From contig JACQQZ010000141.1 of NCBI GenBank assembly GCA_016206755.1, positions 1-7,308 of the forward strand: a DNA stretch of 7,308 bases, read 5' to 3'. The stretch is from Candidatus Omnitrophota bacterium (GTDB lineage Bacteria; Omnitrophota; Gorgyraeia; 1-14-0-20-64-10; JACQQZ01). Both the position numbers and the translations under genes were made by a program. The notes beneath the pieces were generated by a model. It ran no database searches. It was not told where the DNA came from and saw only the letters and a list, made by a program, of their open reading frames with translations. Shown here piece after piece: positions 1 to 6,603 of this stretch. The first letter of the stretch is position 1. Every line of letters starts with the position of its first letter.

Positions 1-842
1 CCGCCCGTCTTGGGAATCAGCTGCTGCGCCAAAACCCCCAGCAGCACAAAGGACAACTGGACACGGACCTGCTGCTGCTGATGGGCCGGGAAAACGTCCA
101 CGATGCGGTTGATGGTCTGAACCGCGTCTGAGGTGTGCAGCGTGGCGAACACCAAGTGGCCTGTTTCGGCGATCGTCAAAGCCGCTTCGATGGTCTCCAG
201 ATCCCGCATCTCGCCGATCAGAATGACGTTGGGATCTTGACGCAAGACGTACTTGAGCGCGTTGGAAAAAGAGTAGGTGTCCGTGCCGATTTCGCGCTGA
301 TCGATGATGGATTTGGCATTGACGTGCACGTATTCCACGGGATCTTCAATGGTCACAATGTGGCATTGCCGCGCCCGATTGACCCACTCGACCATGGCGG
401 CCAACGTGGTGGACTTGCCGGATCCGGTGGCGCCCGTCAACAGCACGAGTCCTTTGGGCCGGTGGCAAAGATCGTTCATGACCTTTTCCGGAAGCCCCAA
501 ATCCGAGAACGTCCGGACGGCAAAAGGCAGAAGACGAATGGCCAGACTGACCGTGCCGCGCTGATAAAACACATTGACGCGGAAGCGGCCAAGATTTTCA
601 AACGTAAAGGACATGTCCAGCTCTTTTTCCCGCTCGAATGCTTCGATCTGCTGCGGGGTGAGCAGCCCGTAGGCCAAACGCTGGCTGTCTTCCGGAGTCA
701 GAGGCGCCCCCTCCGGTATTAAAAGTTCATCCACGCGGACGCAGGGCGGCGAACCGGCGCTGATGTGGAGGTCGGAGGCGTTGCGTTCCACCATCATTCG
801 AAGCAGCTGATCCATTTGCACTTTTCCCACTGCAGTCTGCAT
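1..842 (-). CDS. pilT: Type IV pilus retraction ATPase PilT (3' end cut off by window)
   Basis: Hexameric cytoplasmic ATPase that depolymerises type IV pili and powers twitching motility. I translated 280 codons from the ATG at 842-840; the frame runs off the window edge. An N-terminal PAS-like PilT domain with SDLHIS (residues 23-28) is followed by the RecA-like core. That core has Walker A GATGSGKST (137-145), an Asp box around TIEDPVEYVH (164-173), Walker B ILIGEMRDLE (207-216) and a His box GHLVFATLHTSDA (228-240). The EMRDLET signature separates PilT from PilB-type assembly ATPases and general secretion GspE. About 65-80 C-terminal residues are missing compared with the usual 340-370, including the AIRNLIRE region that would confirm retraction function. 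The start is supported by AGAGGGG at 857-851, 8 bases upstream; Met10 is a weaker alternative. The gene lies 18 bases after the GGDEF gene stop, so it is probably co-transcribed with it. PilU is a less likely alternative. Confidence 0.95.
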   Translation of the reverse strand, partial: MQTAVGKVQMDQLLRMMVERNASDLHISAGSPPCVRVDELLIPEGAPLTPEDSQRLAYGLLTPQQIEAFEREKELDMSFTFENLGRFRVNVFYQRGTVSLAIRLLPFAVRTFSDLGLPEKVMNDLCHRPKGLVLLTGATGSGKSTTLAAMVEWVNRARQCHIVTIEDPVEYVHVNAKSIIDQREIGTDTYSFSNALKYVLRQDPNVILIGEMRDLETIEAALTIAETGHLVFATLHTSDAVQTINRIVDVFPAHQQQQVRVQLSFVLLGVLAQQLIPKTG

Positions 843-850
843 GGCTTAAG

Positions 851-857
851 CCCCTCT
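851..857 (-). promoter_or_regulatory. Ribosome binding site of pilT
   Basis: AGAGGGG on the minus strand sits 8 bases upstream of the ATG at 842-840, inside the 18-base gap after the GGDEF gene stop. It settles the pilT start and allows independent initiation on a shared transcript. Confidence 0.7.
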
Positions 858-860
858 TTG

Positions 861-2333
861 TTACGGCGCCACGATACGGTTTTTGCCTTGTTGTTTGGCC
901 AATTTGAGCGACTCGGAAGCTTTTTCGAAAAGTTCTTGAGCCGTCGCGCCGTCCAAAGGATTCTCGCTGACCCCGCAGGAAACGGTCAGCGGCATCGATT
1001 CGGGCTCGGTCAGGGGAGACCGGATAAAAACTCCCACATCTTTCCGTATTTGCTCAGCCAATGCAATGGCTTCCCGTTTGGTTCGTTCCGGCAGCACCAG
1101 CGCAAACCGGTCGCCGCCCAGCCGGGCGACTTTGTCCACGGCGCTGACGTGCTTGAGCAGCAATCGGGAGAATTCTTTGAGGATGTGTTCGGAAGCCAGA
1201 ACGCCGCAGGTTTGTTGGATCTTTGAAAAACCGTCAACGTCCAGCAAAACGTAGGAACAGGGATGGTGGAACAATCCGGCCCGGTGCACTTCTTCTTCCA
1301 GGCGAACGCGGATGTATCCTTCATTGTAAAGACCGGTCAAATCATCCGTGACAGTCAACGCCTTGGTTCGTTTGGTCAGAAAATCATTCTCCACGGCAAT
1401 GGCCACTTGCTTGGCGAAGACGCGCAACGTTTCAATCGATTCGGAGTTGTAGTTGAATTCCGGCCGGTTGTTGCCGGCGACCAGCAAGGCCAGCGTTCGG
1501 CCATGGGCCGTGACGGGAATCACCATGGCGTTTTCCAATCCATACAACCGGCGCAGCTCCTTGCGGTCCGGAACCGAACCATGCTGGGCATCCACAATCG
1601 ACCAGGTCTGGTTGTCCCTGGCCAACTGGGTCAGCCAAACAGAAACCATGGTCGTGCCTCTGAGCGCCGCAACGCTTTGCGGATTGGTTCCATGCGCGGC
1701 TTGGAGACGGAAACCGCCCTGCGCTTCGCCCATGGGAACCATCAGGGCATACAGGTCGGCATCTTCCAATTGCGTCAACTTTTCCATCACGCAGGCCAGC
1801 ACCTCATCCAAACTGGCCCCTTGGGAAATCAGGTTGCTGACTTGCAAAAGGTTGGAGAGCGCCAGGATGCGCTGATGGATCTCCGTGTTCAATTGTTTGA
1901 CCTCATCGCCATACCATCGCAGCTGGGTCATGTGATCGATGATCCGCTGATTGATGCGGCCCAAGGAGGAACCGAGCTCTCCGATCTCATCTTCGCGATC
2001 GAGCGTGAGGAGATTCTCCAGCGGAACGCCCTGAGCCAAACGCTTGGCCTGATGAACCATCGTCAGGGTCGGAAGAATGATGTCCCGGGCGACGATAAAG
2101 CCGAGCCCGGAGATGAGCGCGCTGATTCCAATGAGGAGGCCGAAGTCCCCAAAAAAGCTCTTGCCGTTGAGGGGAATGAAAGCAGTCGTGACGTAGAGCA
2201 GGACCAGCAGCGGGATGACCGTCATCAAGCATACGGCGATCAGAAACTTATGCCGTATGCCCTGCGGAAATAAGGAAAGCCGCTCTTTCCACGAACGCTT
2301 GACTGGCGACTGTGCTTGCCGAGCCGCGTTGAT
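861..2333 (-). CDS. Membrane HAMP-GAF-GGDEF signalling protein with degenerate GGDRF motif
   Basis: Inner-membrane sensor of the diguanylate cyclase family, about 490 residues. From the proposed start: a basic N-terminus (1-29), TM1 (about 30-52), a short outside loop, TM2 (about 62-82), HAMP with the DREDEIGELG motif (112-121), a short helical linker, GAF-like domain (about 160-315), then GGDEF domain (about 325-490) opening with TVTDDLTGLYN. The signature is GGDRF (406-410; bases 1118-1104) instead of GGDEF/GGEEF. The first metal Asp region is kept (LLDVDGF), but the usual FKxxND...GHxxGD reads FSKIQQ...GVLASE. The RxxD inhibitory-site Arg is Ser. Cyclase activity is therefore doubtful. Start choice: the first conventional start in frame, TTG at 2228-2226, would cut TM1 in half and has no Shine-Dalgarno. 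The frame is open to a TAA at 2348-2346, and ATC at 2333-2331 sits 6 bases after GGAGG. Family call is firm; activity and start are inferred. Confidence 0.85.
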   Translation of the reverse strand: MNAARQAQSPVKRSWKERLSLFPQGIRHKFLIAVCLMTVIPLLVLLYVTTAFIPLNGKSFFGDFGLLIGISALISGLGFIVARDIILPTLTMVHQAKRLAQGVPLENLLTLDREDEIGELGSSLGRINQRIIDHMTQLRWYGDEVKQLNTEIHQRILALSNLLQVSNLISQGASLDEVLACVMEKLTQLEDADLYALMVPMGEAQGGFRLQAAHGTNPQSVAALRGTTMVSVWLTQLARDNQTWSIVDAQHGSVPDRKELRRLYGLENAMVIPVTAHGRTLALLVAGNNRPEFNYNSESIETLRVFAKQVAIAVENDFLTKRTKALTVTDDLTGLYNEGYIRVRLEEEVHRAGLFHHPCSYVLLDVDGFSKIQQTCGVLASEHILKEFSRLLLKHVSAVDKVARLGGDRFALVLPERTKREAIALAEQIRKDVGVFIRSPLTEPESMPLTVSCGVSENPLDGATAQELFEKASESLKLAKQQGKNRIVAP

Positions 2334-2339
2334 TTGATT

Positions 2340-2345
2340 CCTCCC
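2340..2345 (-). promoter_or_regulatory. Strong ribosome binding site that points to an ATC start
   Basis: GGGAGG on the minus strand, 6 bases upstream of ATC at 2333-2331, is near-ideal in both sequence and spacing. There is no ATG, GTG or TTG within reach in the open frame of the GGDEF protein, so this site decides the unusual start assignment. An in-frame TAA overlaps its upstream side (2348-2346). Confidence 0.65.
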
Positions 2346-2366
2346 TTACGATGGTCGAATCCCAAC

Positions 2367-2380
2367 CCAAGTATACTTGG
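2367..2380. promoter_or_regulatory. 14-bp perfect palindrome over the -10 box (possible operator)
   Basis: CCAAGTATACTTGG is its own reverse complement and centres on the -10 element. A dimeric repressor bound here would block RNA polymerase. The inner 8 bases are palindromic simply because AGTATACT contains the -10 hexamer, so only the outer three base pairs on each side are extra evidence. Assignment as an operator is tentative. Confidence 0.3.
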
Positions 2381-2399
2381 CTCGTAGCAAAAATGTCAA
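2370..2399 (-). promoter_or_regulatory. Sigma70-type promoter of the GGDEF-pilT unit
   Basis: The minus strand has a perfect -35 TTGACA (2399-2394), an 18-bp spacer and -10 TATACT (2375-2370; one mismatch to TATAAT). Transcription would start near 2363, giving a leader of about 30 bases that carries the ribosome binding site. The promoter begins 22 bases after the rodA stop. No strong hairpin followed by a T-run lies between, so read-through from the mre operon is also possible. This is the only convincing promoter in the window. Confidence 0.75.
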
Positions 2400-2421
2400 A
2401 TGAACAACTCCGGCCTCCCGG

Positions 2422-3522
2422 TCAGCCAAAACCGGGGCGGCGCATTCCAACGGAAAAGATGATGCCCATGGCCGCCAGACAGCTCAGCAGCCAGGAACCT
2501 CCGTAGCTGATAAAAGGCAGCGGCAAACCGACCACGGGTGCGACGCCCAGCGTCATCGCCACGTTGATCAGCACATGACAACCGATCATGGTCGTTAGCC
2601 CTGTCACCAAAAGAGATCCGAACGGATCCCGGCTTTCAGCCGCGATGCGAAAACTTCGATGCAGCAGGAAGGCGTACAACAGCAAAAGACCGGCGGCCCC
2701 GAGGAAGCCGGTTTCTTCTCCAATCACGGAAAAGATGAAATCGGTGTGGCGTTCCGGCAGGAAATTGAGCTGATTCTGGGTTCCGGCAAACCACCCGCGC
2801 CCCCACAGGAGCCCTGACCCAACGGCAATGCGCGATTGCAAAACCGTGTACCCTGCCCCCAGCGGATCGAGGTTCGGATTCACGAAAACCAATAAGCGGG
2901 AACGCTGATAATCCTGCAGCAATTGCCAACCCAGCGGACTGAGGATGAGGAAAGCGGCGAAGAGGATCCCGAAAATTCGAGAGGGGATTCCCCAAACAAA
3001 GAGCATGGCCGCCGCCATGGGCAAGAACAGGCTGGCCGTTCCTAAATTGGGCTCTTTTAAAATCAACGCCATCGGCAAGCCGACCAGCAGCAGAGGAACA
3101 CCCAAGGATCTCCATCCGCGCGGGCCCTCCCGGTGTTCCGCCAAGTAACGCGCCAGCACCAGCACGGTTGATATCTTGGCCAGCTCCGAGGGTTGAAAGG
3201 TGACCGGTCCAAAGGCCAGCCATCGCTGCGCGCCCCCTCGCGTCTGGCCGATCACCAAAACAAGAACCAGCAGAAGAAGATTCAATCCGTAGAGGAGATA
3301 GGCCCCTTCCAACCATCGATGGTAATCCACGGTCATCAGCAAGAGGGCGACAGATAGGCCGAACATCAGCCACACCACTTGCTTTCCGATGAAAGAGGTG
3401 TCCGTCGCCAGCGCCCGCTGGTACGAAGCGCTGTACAGCGCCGCCAAACCGATGACCACCAAAGCGATCAACGTCCACAACAACGGACGGTCCACGCCTC
3501 TCCACAACTGCCGCGATGTCAC
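2422..3522 (-). CDS. rodA: RodA, SEDS-family peptidoglycan glycosyltransferase
   Basis: Polytopic inner-membrane enzyme that polymerises lipid II into glycan strands for side-wall growth, working with PBP2. It has 366 residues (E. coli RodA is about 370) and about ten hydrophobic segments. Visible SEDS motifs are ALYSAS (28-33), GGAQRWL...FQPSELAKI (96-117), KEPNLGTA (156-163), YQRSRLLVFVNPNLDP (205-220), QSRIAVGSG (229-237), LPERHTDFIFSV (255-266) with the catalytically essential Asp as D261, EETGFLG (269-275), and PLPFISYGGS (334-343). KEPNLGTA carries Asn where most members have Asp (KQPDLGT). The GTG start overlaps the mrdA stop in GTGA, so the gene is translationally coupled to its partner; no good separate Shine-Dalgarno is seen. 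Position next to mreBCD and PBP2 favours RodA over FtsW. Confidence 0.96.
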   Translation of the reverse strand: MTSRQLWRGVDRPLLWTLIALVVIGLAALYSASYQRALATDTSFIGKQVVWLMFGLSVALLLMTVDYHRWLEGAYLLYGLNLLLLVLVLVIGQTRGGAQRWLAFGPVTFQPSELAKISTVLVLARYLAEHREGPRGWRSLGVPLLLVGLPMALILKEPNLGTASLFLPMAAAMLFVWGIPSRIFGILFAAFLILSPLGWQLLQDYQRSRLLVFVNPNLDPLGAGYTVLQSRIAVGSGLLWGRGWFAGTQNQLNFLPERHTDFIFSVIGEETGFLGAAGLLLLYAFLLHRSFRIAAESRDPFGSLLVTGLTTMIGCHVLINVAMTLGVAPVVGLPLPFISYGGSWLLSCLAAMGIIFSVGMRRPGFG

Positions 3523-5240
3523 TTGAGAAGTTCCGAAGATCGAAGCGCTCGAAAAATTTCACCGGCCATGGCGGCGGCGACCTCTCCGCCCTTTCCGCCA
3601 TGCTCCACAAAAACGACAACAGCCCAAGCCGGCTGTTCCACGGGGGCATATCCGCAAAACCACGCATGCGATAAACCTTTTCCCGCCTGGGCCGTCCCTG
3701 TTTTTCCGGCGATGGAAAGCCCGGGCGTCGCCGCCAACCGGCCCGTGCCGGATTCTGATGCGATGGCCGCTTCCATCCCCGCGCGAATTTTTCGAAGCGC
3801 CTGTGGATTCAAAGCCGTTGTCCCAACCGGCGGAATTCCCACCCCTTGCCGAGCGATGGCTTTGAGGAGATGCGGTTGAGGAATTTTTCCACCGGTGGCC
3901 ACCCCGGCGGCCATGCGCAGAACCTGAAGGGGGGTGACCAGCAAATAACCTTGACCGATTGCCAGATTGGCGGTTTCTCCTTTAAACCAGGCCTCATGAA
4001 ATCGCGCTCGTTTCCACTTGGGGTCGGGGATAAAACCGGCCGCTTCCCCCGGCAGATCCACCGCGCTTAAGCTGCCGTATCCAAAAAGACGCGCGGTGGA
4101 GGCGATGGTCTCGGGCCCCGCCGCCAATCCCCAATTCCAGAAGAAAACGTTGCAGGAATGAGTCAGCGCCTGAATCAAATCCTGGGGACCATGCCCAGGG
4201 GCATACCAACATCTGAAAGTGGCTTGGCCCATCCGAAAAAAACCGGGACAATCGTAAACCACATCGGCCGGCGGTTTCCCCGCGACAAAACCGGCATAAG
4301 CCGTTACGATCTTAAACACCGATCCCGGCGGCACGGCGGCGGCGACCACGCGGTTAAACAACGGGCGGTTCTCATCGGTCAAAGCGCCGCTGACTTCGTC
4401 CTCCCGGTCCGGGTCGACAAAAGCGGCCGGATCAAAACCGGGACTGCTGACCGCCGCCAACAGATCTCCTGAAGCCAGCGACATGACGGCAACAGCGCCC
4501 CGGCGGCCTTGCAACGCACTGTAGCAAACTTGCTGCAACCCGGCGTCCAACGTCACGCGGATGTCTTTTCCGCGCACCGGTATTTTCAAACCCAGCTGCC
4601 GGATGAGCCGTCCCCTGTGGTCGACTTCCACTTGGACGCCGCCGTCGGTTCCGCGCAGCGCGGCGTCGTACAACTGCTCGATGCCTCCCTTGCCCACCCA
4701 ATCTTTGACGGTGTAGCCATAAGACTGAAGCGACTGCAGCTCGCGCGAGGTGACCAATCCCAAATATCCCAAAACGGCGCCGGAGGCTTTGCCCAGTGCG
4801 TAACTGCGCTGAGGGGCCGGCAGGACAATCACCCCGGGAAGATCGTTGCGACCTTCTTCCAACATAAAAGCCGCTTTGCGGTCAACGTCGCGCGCAACGA
4901 CCACAGGCGCAAACGGCGCGCCGACTCCTTTTCGGAAAGTCCGCTTGAGTTGTTCGGGAGATCTTCCAATCTCGGCGGCCAGCTTCTCGAGGACTTGATC
5001 CGGATCGCGCACTTCCTGGGGAACAACGGCCACGCTGAAACTTAAACGGTCCTCAGCCAGAGGCGCGCCATTCCGGTCAAGGATGCTGCCGCGCACGGCG
5101 GGCATCGGTATCAGGCGAACGCGATTGCGTTCCGCCGCGCGCCTAAATCCGGGTCCCCACACCAGCTGCATCGCGGCCAAAGCTGCGATCAACGCGATCA
5201 GGGCGAAAAAGAAAACCCGTTCAAGCCAGGCCAGGCGCAC
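3519..5240 (-). CDS. mrdA: Penicillin-binding protein 2, elongation-specific transpeptidase
   Basis: Class B PBP that cross-links the glycan made by RodA; a single-pass membrane protein with its catalytic domain in the periplasm. It has 573 residues, slightly shorter than E. coli PBP2 (633). TM helix at about 8-28; start of the pedestal domain at VRGSILDRNGAPLA (49-62). The transpeptidase has all three signatures: SxxK as S307-V-F-K310 within PPGSVFK, SxN as S362-C-N364, and KTG at 513-515 (AGKTGTAQ). Four residues, C331, C344, H350 and C363, match the arrangement of the zinc site described for E. coli PBP2. The GTG start (5240-5238) lies 20 bases inside mreD with only a weak GGGA upstream. 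The next in-frame Met is residue 24, which would destroy the TM helix. FtsI is excluded mainly by context. Confidence 0.96.
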   Translation of the reverse strand: MRLAWLERVFFFALIALIAALAAMQLVWGPGFRRAAERNRVRLIPMPAVRGSILDRNGAPLAEDRLSFSVAVVPQEVRDPDQVLEKLAAEIGRSPEQLKRTFRKGVGAPFAPVVVARDVDRKAAFMLEEGRNDLPGVIVLPAPQRSYALGKASGAVLGYLGLVTSRELQSLQSYGYTVKDWVGKGGIEQLYDAALRGTDGGVQVEVDHRGRLIRQLGLKIPVRGKDIRVTLDAGLQQVCYSALQGRRGAVAVMSLASGDLLAAVSSPGFDPAAFVDPDREDEVSGALTDENRPLFNRVVAAAVPPGSVFKIVTAYAGFVAGKPPADVVYDCPGFFRMGQATFRCWYAPGHGPQDLIQALTHSCNVFFWNWGLAAGPETIASTARLFGYGSLSAVDLPGEAAGFIPDPKWKRARFHEAWFKGETANLAIGQGYLLVTPLQVLRMAAGVATGGKIPQPHLLKAIARQGVGIPPVGTTALNPQALRKIRAGMEAAIASESGTGRLAATPGLSIAGKTGTAQAGKGLSHAWFCGYAPVEQPAWAVVVFVEHGGKGGEVAAAMAGEIFRALRSSELLK

Positions 5241-5733
5241 GGGGAGTTCCCAAAACAGATTTGATGAGAGGGAACGCAGCCAGACTGAACAGTCCCGTCA
5301 AGAGAGAAGAAGGGATCCAATGATAACCGAACAGGGCCCCCCAAGCCAGACGGCCGTCGGACATTCCCAAAAGAAGCATCTGAATTCCTGTTGCAGCCAT
5401 GGCAAAAAGGGTCACCCACAACAGTTGAGCCAACGGATGATCGCACTCCAAGGTGCGCGTCCCTTGCAACGCCAACCATGTGACGAAAGCAAGAGCAACC
5501 ATCCACCCTCCAAACAGTCCGGTTCCCGTCAAATCTTTGAGCAATCCCAAAGAAGCTCCGAAGCCCAGGGGCTGCGAAGCAGGCAAAGGGCGGTTTTGAG
5601 AAAATGCCCAGGCCAGCAGAACCAGGAGAAATCCGTCGGGGATCCCGAACGGTCCCGGAAATTCCGGAAACCTCCAGAGGGTTGCCAAGCTGATTACTCC
5701 GAGCAGCGCAAGGAAGAGAAGTTTTCGGATCAT
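5221..5733 (-). CDS. mreD: Rod shape-determining membrane protein MreD
   Basis: Small polytopic inner-membrane protein of the elongasome that associates with MreC and affects PBP2/RodA activity. It has 170 residues (E. coli 162). Five or six hydrophobic stretches are visible (about 4-20, 33-45, 55-66, 74-90, 102-124, 142-158). The MreD pattern GFGASLGLLKDLTGTGLFGG (57-76), with a conserved Asp after the glycine-rich helix, supports the call, although MreD is poorly conserved and context carries weight. ATG start overlaps the mreC stop as ATGA. A possible AGAGG is about 13 bases upstream, rather far, so coupling to mreC is likely. Its last 20 bases overlap the start of mrdA. Confidence 0.9.
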   Translation of the reverse strand: MIRKLLFLALLGVISLATLWRFPEFPGPFGIPDGFLLVLLAWAFSQNRPLPASQPLGFGASLGLLKDLTGTGLFGGWMVALAFVTWLALQGTRTLECDHPLAQLLWVTLFAMAATGIQMLLLGMSDGRLAWGALFGYHWIPSSLLTGLFSLAAFPLIKSVLGTPRAPGLA

Positions 5734-6509
5734 GGAAGGCAGAGGACCTCTTCGAGCCGCGCCGGATCCACTGCGGGCTTCAGGAGAGCTTGAAAATAAA
5801 GTCCGCTGGGGTCTTTGTCCACTCGAACCACCGTGCCGATGAGCAAGCCCTTGGGAAGCGTTGCACCGATCCCGGAAGTGACGACGATGTCTCCGGGTGC
5901 AACCGCATCCTGGGAAGTGATGTAGGCAAGATAGCAGCGGCCTTGCACCGATCCCAAGACCATGCCTTGGGCGCGGCTGCGCTGCACAAGCGCCGCGGCG
6001 CGAAATCGGGCATCCGAAATCAACAGCACCCGTGATAGATCGGGGCCGACTTCAAAAAGTTCGCCGACCAATCCCCCTTCGGCCAAAACGGCGTTTCCTT
6101 CTCTGAGATTGGAACGCTGGCCCGCGCTGACCAGAAGCGTGCGAAACCATGGGGCGCCTTCGCGGCCGATGACACGGGCGGCCGCCATCGGCGGCTCGTA
6201 TTGGTTTTTGAGCTGAAGGAGTTTTTCCAAGCGGACATTTTCACGGGTGAGCTCTTCAATCTTGATCGATTCCCGCTGAACCGTTTTCAGCTCGGCGCGC
6301 AAGCGGTCTCGCTCCCGGCGAAGCGCGGGGGCTTGAATGATGCCGGAAGGCAGTTGAATGAGACCTCGAACGGCGGTCAGAGGCGCTTGGCCCCAAGAGA
6401 GGGTTTGGATTCGCAACCGGCGGATCCATTGCCCTGGATGGAACAGCGGCCAAGCGGACAACAACAGAAGGACAGTTCCAGCGAGGGCGTAGGACCGAGT
6501 GCGCGGCAC
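5730..6509 (-). CDS. mreC: Rod shape-determining protein MreC
   Basis: Bitopic membrane protein whose periplasmic part dimerises and switches PBP2 to its active form, linking MreB inside to wall synthesis outside. It has 259 residues, at the short end of the family. A TM helix (about 8-24) is followed by a coiled coil (about 62-102, charged heptads ending LEKLLQLKNQY) and the beta-barrel domain: GLVGELFEVGPDLSRVLLIS (146-165), VVTSGIGATLPKGLLIGTV (209-227) and LEEVLCLP at the C-terminus. It lacks the long proline-rich tail seen in some MreC proteins. GTG start (6509-6507) follows AAGAGG (6521-6516) by 6 bases. It overlaps mreD by 4 bases; upstream it is separated from mreB by a 94-base gap holding a large palindrome. 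Confidence 0.95.
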   Translation of the reverse strand: MPRTRSYALAGTVLLLLSAWPLFHPGQWIRRLRIQTLSWGQAPLTAVRGLIQLPSGIIQAPALRRERDRLRAELKTVQRESIKIEELTRENVRLEKLLQLKNQYEPPMAAARVIGREGAPWFRTLLVSAGQRSNLREGNAVLAEGGLVGELFEVGPDLSRVLLISDARFRAAALVQRSRAQGMVLGSVQGRCYLAYITSQDAVAPGDIVVTSGIGATLPKGLLIGTVVRVDKDPSGLYFQALLKPAVDPARLEEVLCLP

Positions 6510-6515
6510 TCAAAA

Positions 6516-6521
6516 CCTCTT
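6516..6521 (-). promoter_or_regulatory. Ribosome binding site of mreC
   Basis: AAGAGG lies 6 bases before the GTG start of mreC and only 16 bases after the 3' foot of the palindromic element. It supports the non-ATG start. Confidence 0.6.
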
Positions 6522-6537
6522 CAGGCGTGCGGACAGC

Positions 6538-6597
6538 GGTACCATTTCCAAAAGTGCCGGGTTAAGCCTTGAACCTGGCACCGTTGGAAATGGTACC
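6538..6597. repeat. 60-bp nested imperfect palindrome, REP/MITE-like, between mreB and mreC
   Basis: Outer arms are an exact 13-bp inverted repeat (6538-6550 and 6585-6597), each ending in GGTACC. One more pair extends inward, then come two mismatched pairs. A second inner repeat follows (6553-6563 with 6572-6582, 9 of 11 bases paired), with an 8-base centre. The inner arm GGTGCCAGGTT on the minus strand begins like the outer one (GGTACC), so the element looks like two nested related palindromes, as in REP or REPIN-type elements. It begins 6 bases after the mreB stop and ends 28 bases before mreC. As RNA it would form a long hairpin, but no T-run follows, so it is not a typical intrinsic terminator. 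No transposase and no second copy is present in the window, and no target-site duplication is obvious. The mobile origin is inferred. Confidence 0.7.
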
Positions 6598-6603
6598 TAG
6601 GTT

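Noticed and set aside
135..722. 195-codon plus-strand open frame opposite pilT
   Set aside because: The minus strand encodes an unmistakable PilT across the whole stretch, with Walker A and B motifs in frame.
2226..2228. TTG as the start of the GGDEF protein
   Set aside because: No Shine-Dalgarno precedes it, it would truncate the first membrane helix, and the promoter with a good ribosome binding site lies about 100 bases further upstream in an open frame.
1263..2273. 336-codon open frame on the plus strand opposite the GGDEF gene
   Set aside because: It lies wholly antisense to a gene with clear domains, has no recognisable domain and a Gln/Arg/Gly-rich composition typical of shadow frames in GC-rich DNA.
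2636..3667. 343-codon minus-strand frame overlapping rodA and mrdA
   Set aside because: It is out of frame with RodA, whose SEDS motifs are intact, and it encodes no recognisable protein.
5741..5751. Small inverted repeat (AGAGG A CCTCT) just upstream of mreD
   Set aside because: A 5-bp stem within mreC coding sequence is expected by chance; masking of the weak mreD ribosome binding site is possible but unsupported.
5083..5793. 236-codon plus-strand open frame opposite mrdA/mreD/mreC
   Set aside because: It spans three genes in antisense and its low-complexity Ser/Gln/Arg composition is the complement of hydrophobic MreD codons.
6538..6603. Intrinsic terminator after mreB
   Set aside because: The hairpin is strong but no T-run follows it on the minus strand, and the downstream genes clearly belong to the same operon.
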